Notes under the pieces: generated by a model
The model's input: only the letters and a program-made list of their open reading frames with translations
The model's database searches: none
Told to the model about the DNA's origin: nothing
Assembly: GCF_040183065.1 (NCBI RefSeq)
Contig: NC_091132.1
Location: 162,276,602-162,340,601, forward strand
Length of the DNA: 64,000 nucleotides
Source: Periplaneta americana
Taxonomy: Eukaryota > Arthropoda > Insecta > Blattodea > Blattidae
Reading direction: 5' to 3'
In this document: in pieces, positions 55,648 to 64,000 of the stretch
Layout: each line of letters begins with the position of its first letter
How positions within the stretch are numbered: position 1 is the stretch's first letter
Translations under genes and position numbers: made by a program

Positions 55648-56567
55648 CGAGGGGGATCCAGGAAATAACGACCGTTCGCGCATACCCGCCGCGCAGCTGA
55701 CTCCCCTTCCTTGTTTGAAGGTCAACTGGCTCCCTTAACATGTGTTCTCATAATGTTGTGAGTACTGGTTGCAACAAGTCGCCATTGTGCATTTTGTGTT
55801 ACTTCAAAATGAACGACGTGATTGATAATCCCGCCGACTGTGAGGTGAGGAGTGTGATTCGATTTTTGAATGCCCGACATTTGAAACCTGCAGAAATTTA
55901 CCGGCAGTTGAAAGAAGTGTATGGTGATACTGTAATGAATGAAAGAAATGTGAGAAAATGGTGCGAAATGTTCAACAATGGGCGAACAAATGTCCACGAT
56001 GAAACTCGACCCGGACGCCCATCACTCATCACAGAAGACCTGAAGACTAAAGTGAACGACAGAATCTTGCAAGACAGGCGCACATCACTCGACGAATTGC
56101 ATATTGCCTTTCCTGACACTTCTCGTTCTTTGCTTGGTGAAATTGTGTCGCAACATATTGGATACCACAAAATCTGTGCCCGCCCGCACATTACTGCTTC
56201 AACTCGAGAATTGCTGGATCAATTCGGTTGGGAAATCTTTGATCATCCGCCCTATAGTCCAGACCTTGCTCCTAGCGATTTTCACCTTTTCACTAAGCTG
56301 AAAGACTTTCTGGTTGGTACGCGTTTTGGAAGTGATGAAGAGTTGAAGAAGACAGTGAACACCTGGCTTAATGAACTGGCGGCAGAGGAGTATAACACGG
56401 GAATTCTAAACCTAGTGAACAGATACGACAAATGTTTAAATGTAGGTGGTGATTATGTAGAGAAGTAAAGGAAGCTTCAGTTATGTAACAGACTTTGTTT
56501 TTTCAAATAAATATATATTTTTTTAATTATTACAACAAAACGGTCGTTATTTCCTGGATCCCCCTCG
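55648..56567 (+). mobile_element. Mariner element (920 bp), internally deleted, in the foldback arm
   Basis: The TIR CGAGGGGGATCCAGGAAATA matches at both ends (and continues ACGACCGTT), flanked by TA (55646-55647, 56568-56569). It contains a transposase frame with an in-frame deletion. TIRs are nearly perfect, so the element is young and could be mobilised by an intact relative. Confidence 0.93.
55740..56468 (+). CDS. Mariner transposase with internal in-frame deletion (non-catalytic)
   Basis: The frame opens at 55740 with ATGs at 55740 and 55809; the second (MNDVIDN...) is the more natural start. Residues VIRFLNARHLKPAEIYRQLK then EVYGDTVMNERNVRKWCEMF and NNGRTNVHDETRPGRPSLIT form the paired helix-turn-helix DNA-binding part. 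After IGYHKICAR the frame jumps to PHITASTRELLDQFGWEIFD, so roughly 100 residues with the first two catalytic Asp blocks are deleted. The third block HPPYSPDLAPSDFHLF is kept. About 220 residues instead of about 345. It could bind ends but not cut; a dominant-negative effect is conceivable but unproven. Confidence 0.88.
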   Translation: MCSHNVVSTGCNKSPLCILCYFKMNDVIDNPADCEVRSVIRFLNARHLKPAEIYRQLKEVYGDTVMNERNVRKWCEMFNNGRTNVHDETRPGRPSLITEDLKTKVNDRILQDRRTSLDELHIAFPDTSRSLLGEIVSQHIGYHKICARPHITASTRELLDQFGWEIFDHPPYSPDLAPSDFHLFTKLKDFLVGTRFGSDEELKKTVNTWLNELAAEEYNTGILNLVNRYDKCLNVGGDYVEK

Positions 56568-56675
56568 TATATCACTAAAAAAATGAAATAGCTGTGATAA
56601 ATAGTATTACATTTATGACTGCTTGAAGATAGGCTATTTTTACCATTACTTTGCATGCGATAACGTCCAATTCCT

Positions 56676-57030
56676 CTTAAAAGGTGAATCAGCTCAAAAT
56701 AACCATTTCCACATAATTTCAAATAATAAAAGATGGGAAAGCCTCACTGTTCAAAACATAATTCTTGAGTACTCACGGAAAAGAGCAGTTGCATCCAATC
56801 GATTACTCACAAGGAATGACTGTTTGTTAAAACAAAATTGGAATTTCTCTTCACCATTTTGTCCATTGTGCAGTCTTCAGAAAGAAATGCACTAGAATTA
56901 TCTTCAGCAATGTCCAGTCCTTTGCTCTAAATCCACTGTGTGTGAGAAATATTGCAGACCATGCAAATTAATGGCTTTATTGCCCAGAACTTAGCATTGG
57001 TGACCGACGACGACAACAACATATTTAAAA
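56676..57030 (+). mobile_element. LINE 3' fragment (family related to 51965-53037)
   Basis: A frame reads AVASNRLLTRNDCLLKQNWN then FSSPFCPLCSLQKEM, stop, LQQCPVLCSKSTVCEKYCRP and CKLMALLPRT, paralleling SVAAFRLATGHDCLAKHLHR...CPLCNSNQEMDSEHLKIC...FEKYWSARGQM. CGACGACGACAACAACA tail. It starts directly at the outer edge of the foldback arm. Confidence 0.72.
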
Positions 57031-59166
57031 AACGCACTATTTCTTAAAACAGTATAAAAAGTAGTTTAAAAAAGCTTCTTTTAATATTTTTGAATACATC
57101 TTTTTCTTGCCAACCCTGACTGCTAATATTGTTATTGCTACTACTAGTACCACTACTACTGTTGTTACTTATTCTCTGCAGTAAGCAATTCTTATAGACT
57201 TGAAACCGGCCGAATGCACAGGATAAAATTGTGCCAGAGCCAGCTTCAGTTACAAGCCAGAGCATGGATAGGTTTGGCAACACTGAGTGGAGGCAGGTAG
57301 AGACGAAATAAGGCATGACGTTTGACGTTTTAGTGCTTTAGTTTCGTTGTGACGTATACATTTTCGACATTAATTTATACAAAAGTAAGTCCATATGTTC
57401 TAGATTCAGTGTATTGATGTACTTAATTTATTACGGAATCCGAAATGTTATTTTATTTGAGTTTCAGAATACCGCGTAAGTACTTGCATACAGCCACTTA
57501 TACCTTAAAAAATTAAAAGCATTTTTTTTATTGATGGTAGAAGGGACAATCAATAAATACTTAAAGAAATGCTACTTGTAGCAAAAATAAATGAAATAAC
57601 GACGTACTTTCGCAATACCCTATTCCAATCAGTGAACCATTATATAGCTAGTAAATTGACAATGCTTTGCCGCTTTATGTTGTTTCACCTCTGATGTGAA
57701 ATGTTTAGGATATCATATACATTTTAATCTCATGTGATTATCTGTCGTGCTTTTCTATATGTGTTTCACATGCCTATGAAGCCAGATTTAGTTTGAACCT
57801 GGCCAGTCACCATAACAATGCTGTTATCTCGAGTTATTTGTTATAAACATTTTAAAATATAAGTTTAAATAAATATAACTACAGAAAACAAGCTAAGAAT
57901 TTAAATTATGGATATAAAATAAAAATATAAATAGAGGTAACTGTTGACATATTATAATAAAATATGAGGATGTAAATACAGTTAGGCCAAGTATAAACAT
58001 CTATGAAAAAAATGCAGAAAAATACCTTTAACGTGATACGCAACAAAACACATTATCTAATATGTATGTGCCAATTAGCGTAAATTCAGTGAACTTTAAA
58101 TCCTGTAAGTACTAAGTGAAAACAGACATGTTTATAACAAATTTATTACAAAAAATAATATTAATAAACGAACCTTGGAAACCAATAAAGTATAGATTAT
58201 AGTAGTTTTGACATATAACAGGCATTCCGAATGTTCAACGAAACTGCAAATTTTATGGGATCACAAAGCAGGTGTTTCCAATGAACTTGAAAATCAACGG
58301 CGTAACTTTACTGATATAGCAGGCGAGACCCAACAATTTGGCTAGAATTCTGATAACCACAAACCACAAGTCAGACTATAAATTTGTAGTTTATACAATA
58401 TTTAATATTAAGAAGAATTGTCAATGACTTTGTCATCATTAACTGTAAAAATTGTCAAAGACTGCAACCATTTTATTTTCATTTCTTATCTTGCTTATAT
58501 TACCAATACACTCTTATACTAGGGGCAGAAGAAATCGGTGGGTCTGGCGAACCCCTACTTCTCTACCCCGGCTCCTACACCACTCAGAACCTTCTTGGTG
58601 TATGGTCCTGTCCCAAATAATTTTCTCCTCCATTCATACTTTTCCACTACGGGAAACTTAGAAAATAAATAAAATAATAACGTGATTTGTAGTAATTACA
58701 AATAGGACCTACGTTCTTTACGCAATATTATCATTATAATATTTCGCAAGTTATGTCATTTCACAAATGTAATAAAATGTAATGTAAACCTAATATAAAT
58801 AAAATATTTAGCATTACACAAATATTTTGTATTTATGTATTTTCAGAATGTTGTGTTGAAATAGTAAATAATGTTTATGCAGTATACTTACCAACTTTAT
58901 AAATCACGATAAAATTAAAATACAAAATATTAATGTATGTTTACTGTTTGTGGAATATCTATATTTTTATAACATGAACGAGTTTCGTAATGAAAGTACA
59001 CTTAGGAATCTCTTAGCTTAATAAAATAACGCAATAAGTGTGACACAAAAAATCGTGTTATAAATTGGGCACTCAGCACTATTCTAATTCTATACGGTGA
59101 CTTTCATTCAATCTTGTGTTATTGAAGTTCATCAACAATTCAATACAAGTGTTGAAATAGCATATA
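57031..59166. other. Unassigned AT-rich DNA
   Basis: 2.1 kb without a recognised gene or element. A short GC-richer patch at 58520-58620 (GGTGGGTCTGGCGAACCCC) has no homologue in the window. Confidence 0.35.
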
Positions 59167-59178
59167 TTCAGTGAAAAA

Positions 59179-59312
59179 GTCGGTCTCGGTAGCATGTTTG
59201 GTATAGCGCAGGCCTTCAATACTCGAGGTTGCGGGTTCGATCTCGGCCCAGCTCGATGGCATTTAAGTGTGTTTAAATGCGACAGGCTTATGTCAGTCAA
59301 TAATTTAAATTT
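59179..59312 (+). mobile_element. SINE of the second family, 3' truncated, with imperfect TSD
   Basis: The head GTAGCATGTTTGGTATAGCG ... GGTTGCGGGTTCGATCTCGG matches 53846; similarity stops after GCGACAGGCTTATGTCAGT. The flanks TTCAGTGAAAAA (59167-59178) and TTCAATGAAAAA (59313-59324) differ by one base. Confidence 0.8.
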
Positions 59313-59324
59313 TTCAATGAAAAA

Positions 59325-60210
59325 AATGTAGATCAAATAGGTGCAAGTCACAGTTATATCTACATAAATTAATGCATTATTGCCAAGTTATTAAATAATA
59401 TTTCATTTTATGATCCTAATAATATTTTATTCCCAAACGTAATGCATTTTACCTAATTAAACTAACACTGGAGCTCCTGAAAATTTAGCATTCATGAATA
59501 TGTGGTAGCCCACAATATAATACGACAGTTGACATAGATATAATTTGCATACCAATTAAGAAATTTAACTTATTCCGTGAACAATTTCTAAAAAATTAAA
59601 TTAACTTAATAATGGTCTTCAACAATCTAAATAATGAAACAATTTTTCACTGTTAATGTCTTAAATAAACAACTTAATATAGTATAAAATAAAATGTTAC
59701 AATATCTGAAAAAATATATTACTAATTTAAATATAAAATTCCATATTATCCTCATCTGTCCGTGTATTCTTTAAATAAATATATGTAAAATTACCAGTGT
59801 AAATTACAAAATTTGTAATTTTGGCTGCTACACTCATTGTATATAATTATTTATCCATGACCATAACGAAAAACATGCCTTTACTAAATACTTTTGCGTG
59901 TGTAAAGTAGGCTTTTATTCAACATTACTTTATTCCACTAGTGAGATAAAGACTTTACCTCACAGTTTGAACTTTATCTCACAGTTCATTAGTATTTTCC
60001 TAGTACCCGGGTACACACGTATACTTTTCCATTGAACTATTACTCAAGAAGTTAATATATTAGTTACTAGATGTCACTACCTCTACTTCTTTATTACCAT
60101 TTCTTAAATATACATACACTCAATCTCCTTCTCTTTTCTCTATCTGCTACGTCGTAATTTGTACATTACATCCATATCTAATATGCATCTTTTTAAAATT
60201 TTGTAATAAT
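59325..60210. other. Unassigned AT-rich DNA
   Basis: Short inverted motifs GTGAGATAAAG/CTTTATCTCAC at 59941-59997. No gene. Confidence 0.35.
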
Positions 60211-60260
60211 TTACCTTTTGGGATGCGAGGAGACTTGAACCTACAAAGCTGGGTTTATAG

Positions 60261-61848
60261 CACTGCCGTCGTGATCTAATACAGGCCGTAAGGCAGACCA
60301 CGTGACTCGCTTAACAGCTGATCGCGAAGGGCGGTCTTTCAACCATATCAATTAGTTGCAGTACATGAAAAATAACATATATTTCTCTGAAATGCAGTGT
60401 AATCGCGTCAGTAAAATTTTAAACAGTGACTGTGAGACACTTGAGACACAATTCACTTGCAACGTAAGGTATAATATTATTTTTGGTGTGAAAATTACTT
60501 TGTTGCAGACAAAGTTCCTATGTGTAATACCTGCCTTTATTTCGATTAAATATTGCGCCCTTATGTGGTTAAGTGAATTTTTGGTGTTATAAACAGTAAA
60601 TATTTGTAATAATATACACGTGAAAGTCAAACATTGACTGGGATGTAAACTAAATTATGATTAGGCCTAAGTGCAGCGTTACTGATGTTACTCTTGTCTA
60701 ATCCATTTTTTGTTAGTTTACCGTATTTGTTTTATTAAATTTAAATTATTGCGCCCTTCTTATGTGTGAATAATCTACATTATAAATAATACGTTTGATA
60801 ATATACACAATTTGAACTAAAAGCGAGATACATATAGTATATTATGAAAAATTATACCTTATAGTTTTCATTACTTTTACAGTATCTAGTATTGTAATTA
60901 ATTGAAATAAAGCACGCTCGCTTCATTACGAAATTCTTGCACATTCATTTAAGCACGTTTCAACAATTTTCAGTTGCATCGCACGCATATTTTGATGTGT
61001 TGACATTATAGGTTATGTTTACTCTATCAGTACTTGCCTTATTTCTATATTCGCAATTATGCACAATAATTAAGTATAACGCTACGTATAGCTTGTAAAT
61101 GCAATTTGTTTACACTTCAATTGTATTTATTCGTTTCATACGGTACTCCAGTCTGATTAGTTTAATATGTTACCAGGACTAAACTAGCGCTGAGGTAGTT
61201 CCCTTCGTATTCATACACCTTGCATATACTAATTAGTTCGGTTAGTACAGGCTTTTATTATGCCTTGCTTAGAGGATGAAATGCATCTCCACAAAGAATA
61301 AATTCAACTGTTTTCAGTTCAGAAGTTACCGGAATTATACCTCAGCGCTCGTTTAACCCTAGTTAAGTAATATAACCGTATGTACATTTCATAGGAGGGA
61401 CTGTGGTGAATTTTCTACCTATAAGTAAGGAAGATAACCGTGTTCTGAAGTTTATCCTAAATATATTCTTCTTTATTAAATCTCAATCTACCTACAAGTA
61501 AGGAAGATAGATGTGCTAAATTAAAATCACAATATAAATAATTCTTCTTTATTAAATCTCAAAATAGCTTCCATTCCAAACTTAAAATGTTGATGCAAAC
61601 AGGTTATGTTAACATGTAAAACTCCGTTCACATTAAAATAACACAGTTTTGTAATTATTTCTGCAACATATTATACAGTAAGAAGTGAACGTATCTTATA
61701 CACACATTACACTAAATAAAATTGAGCACCGTCACGCATTAAAGTAATATATTTCACTCAGCTCCGTATACTCAAATAGAAAAGCCCGACCCATCGAGTG
61801 ACGTCACACATCCTGCATTACGGCCTGGTTTAGATCACGATGGCAGTG
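60261..61848. mobile_element. 1588-bp non-autonomous TIR element with 8-bp TSD
   Basis: GTTTATAG is duplicated exactly (60253-60260, 61849-61856). Ends CACTGCCGTCGTGATCTAAT and, reverse-complemented, CACTGCCATCGTGATCTAAA stay similar for about 55 bp (CAGGCCGTAA, GTGACTCG). An 8-bp TSD with CA...TG ends suggests P or hAT. Inside, TATTGCGCCCTT...TATGTG is repeated (60551, 60748). No transposase frame. Confidence 0.85.
61415..61565. repeat. Short tandem duplication, about 70-bp period
   Basis: CTACCTATAAGTAAGGAAGA and CTACCTACAAGTAAGGAAGA, each followed by TTCTTCTTTATTAAATCTCA. Confidence 0.8.
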
Positions 61849-62256
61849 GTTTATAGGATTTTAAAACAACACGCGTTAGCCAACTGAGCTAAACAGACAC
61901 GATTATTGATTAAATTTTGATATTTCTCTTAAGTTTACAGAAGTAAAATGTGAAATTATTTTAATCACATTAGTTCCGTGAACACTACTAAATAATCCCT
62001 GAAACTTCAAAAAGACGAAAATACACGTTTAAAGTGAAAAAATATATATTAAAATTATATAATTAATTATAATTTGTTATTTATCCAACGCCTTAGATAC
62101 CATTCTTTACTAATCATGGCCTCCTACATCATGACCTACCTAGTAACGTATTGATTCTAAAATCCATGCCATGGTATGTGATTACATGAGGACTTATTTT
62201 CAACATATTTTCTTTTATAAAACATAATTTTTCGTTAAGTCATGGATAAAATTACG

Positions 62257-62376
62257 TATGGTACTTGTGAGCGTGATCTTTATTGCACTCGTGTAATTTA
62301 AGCACTCTGCTGACACCTCGTGCTTAAATCTTTCCACTCGTGCAATAAAGATGCACTTACCTCACAAGTACCATAA
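62257..62376. repeat. Hairpin (foldback) about 120 bp
   Basis: TATGGTACTTGTGAG...ATCTTTATTGCACTCGTG...TTTAAGCAC pairs with GTGCTTAAAT...CACTCGTGCAATAAAGAT...CTCACAAGTACCATA. Imperfect arms of about 50 bp. Confidence 0.8.
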
Positions 62377-63707
62377 ATAACTATTATATCAGCACAAGTG
62401 TACAGTTAAGGAAATGCGATGTATGATGAAAATCATCCTTATCAGTAACAGGCTTCTTGTATTCTACAATATTCTTTGGAGACGAAAAAGATGGCTCCAT
62501 AGGATCATTGTTTTTCTGCTATTCTTCTCCCTTTTGCACAAATTCTCTGGACCAATCGTAAAGAAGCGCCAGTGTCATTTGACAGTAACTGTCTCCTTTG
62601 ATGATAGGACATTAAAAATGTCCCCACAGTTGTTTCAAGAAACAGTGAAGTTGATAAATAACACTTTTAGTAAGGCTTCTGATATCAGGGCCCTACTGAG
62701 ACATGATAGCGATTACAATACTCGGATGATTAGTAGCTGTTTAAAAATACTGTTTATTGTGAGATATATTGTATTTGCGAACAAACTGTCGCAGTAATAT
62801 TACAGACGAGCACTTGTCAATAACTAACATTCGAACAGAGCAGCAGAAAGGTCGCTTTGTTCAGGTCATAAACCACTAGAGAAAGTGTGGAGTGAGTTGT
62901 TTCCGTACCAAACCAAAAACCCGCCTATTGATTCTGCCTGTACTATAGTTTGTAATACATAAACAATAAACGTTTGATACGACCGCGAACATAATTTCAT
63001 CGACACACGCTTGTTATAACATTCATTTGTGCGAGATCATGTGTATTTGCTTGTTTTCCGCACAGAACCAATACGCGGTAAGTGTGAAATACCACATTCA
63101 GTATTCCCAACGTAACACACATAACAATTTCCCTCTTCTTACCGCTTAAGCGCGACATTCATTTTACTGTTTTAGGCTTTTAACATATTATTTTTAGATA
63201 CTTTTAACATAGTAATAATTATAAATTGGAAACTTACCACTGCAATTTCACCTAAATTGCAATGTTAATTATTGTTTTTAAATATTTGCAAAAATTAAAA
63301 ATTAAGTAAAGTCTATTACTCCCAGAAACTTATTGCATTCCTGATACAAGTAACATTAAGGATGCCGTGAAAAAATCAACAAGATTCCAGATGCCGATGT
63401 TATTACTGCAATATGTTATATAAATAATATTGTTAAAATATTAAAGTGAAAAATAAATCATTACATAACCTTACCGTTTGTTTTAAGTTCGCATTTATAG
63501 ACTGGGGGAAAAAAAAGACAGACGTATATCACGGACTGCTGGATTATAGTAAACACAGAAAACATTTTATAGCAACAATGTTGAAGAAAGATATTTTGGT
63601 GTTCCGAAGTTGCCGTCATTAAACAGAAACCAACATGGAGATTTCATTGCAACTAATTAGAAATTCGTCTTTCAGGTATGTAATAAACGATCTTCGCACA
63701 AAATAAT
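62377..63707. other. Unassigned AT-rich DNA
   Basis: An open frame of 127 codons (62414-62797) has a hydrophobic stretch (WLHRIIVFLLFFSLLHKFSG) but no known domain or splice context; I do not call it a gene. Confidence 0.35.
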
Positions 63708-63708
63708 G

Positions 63709-63830
63709 TACGATACACGAGCGGTATGTTTGTTTTCACGTTCTCGGAAATTAAAAAAGCTCAACTACGTTTCGCTTTTTCAATCTTTTCCTCGACCATG
63801 AAAACGTCAACATACCGCTCTTGTAACGTA
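63709..63830. repeat. Hairpin (foldback) about 122 bp
   Basis: ACACGAGCGGTATGTTTGTT..TTCTCGGAA..TTAAAAAAGC pairs imperfectly with GCTTTTTCAAT.TTTTCCTCGACC...AACATACCGCTCTTGTAACG. Confidence 0.72.
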
Positions 63831-64000
63831 TATTACTATTACATTGAAAATCGGCATTGATACAAAGGCGTGCTTTTGTACCATAGGCGTCCTGTTGACA
63901 ATTAATTACTGTGTTGCCGACCCAATGCTCCGGCTTTGTATATAGATCGCTCTGATTGTGCCCATTAATCACATAGCCTATCATTTGTTTGATTTCCTGT

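Larger units (their letters stand above)
54981..56682. repeat. Foldback locus: about 370-bp inverted arms, right arm split by a mariner
   Basis: The left arm 54981-55351 pairs with 55397-55647 and then, after the mariner, 56570-56682. Inner boundary: GGGCATAGGGCTTAT / ATAAGCCCTATGCCC around a 45-bp spacer. Middle: GTGATTAGGTACACTCTATT in both. Outer: GGTAAAAATAGCCTATCTTC in both. Identity looks high (about nine in ten by eye). Transcribed, this would form a long hairpin. Confidence 0.88.
60212..61905 (-). mobile_element. tRNA-like SINE head split in two by a TIR element
   Basis: Removing 60261-61848 and one TSD copy joins, on the minus strand, GTTTAGCTCAGTTGGCTAAC (A-box region, from 61898) to GTAGGTTCAAGTCTCCTCG (B-box, 60244-60226). 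T-stem and acceptor pairing are poor, so this is a tRNA-derived relic and not a functional tRNA. Confidence 0.65.

Noticed and set aside
62414-62797. Possible small membrane protein (127 codons)
   Set aside because: One hydrophobic stretch only, AT-rich surroundings, no domain, no splice or promoter support, and such lengths occur by chance in 64 kb.

Overview
The window reads as nuclear DNA of an insect with a large, repeat-rich genome. It is AT-rich, genes are split by GT..AG introns, and most of the length is transposon. Exon sequences beginning MDVIKTE followed by KRAB-less C2H2 zinc-finger arrays, tRNA-headed SINEs, and LINE and SINE families of a type I recall from cockroaches suggest Blattodea, probably an American-cockroach-like species. 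The species call is from memory, not proof.

Host genes. Three tandem paralogues of one C2H2 zinc-finger gene lie on the + strand. Unit A (left edge to about 13.4 kb) shows its penultimate exon (2250-2332) and a nine-finger terminal exon (5574-6540); its first exons lie outside the window. Unit B (about 13.4-33.2 kb) appears complete: five coding exons at 15146, 15972, 17113, 18430 and 23600 join in frame to 443 aa with eight fingers. Unit C (from about 33.2 kb) has exons at 33664, 44692 and 47600, but its finger exon is not seen before 64 kb. About 10 kb of units A and B (roughly 1.95-11.7 kb and 18.1-29.8 kb) align, so each copy serves as the empty site for insertions in the other.

Mobile DNA. 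From left to right there is: a hAT-type transposase cut by the left edge; a SINE; a decayed Penelope-like GIY-YIG remnant in A and B; a solo LTR; a pogo/Tigger relic in A and B; MITEs; a THAP-coding TIR element; a hAT-like MITE; several LINE 3' ends; a Tc1 relic; a two-gene PIF/Harbinger transposon that looks intact apart from a P element inserted at the start codon of its Myb-like gene; a TIR element with subterminal repeats; a foldback locus split by a mariner; and a tRNA-like SINE split by a 1.6-kb TIR element. Many insertions have matching target-site duplications (TSDs).

How it fits together. The zinc-finger proteins are presumably nuclear DNA-binding regulators; I see no sequence evidence for their targets. 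The Harbinger pair (nuclease plus Myb/SANT DNA-binding partner) is a functional unit. The P element carries three nonsense codons and is dead. From about 47.7 kb to the right edge I see no supportable host exon, only mobile elements, simple repeats, hairpins and unassigned AT-rich DNA.
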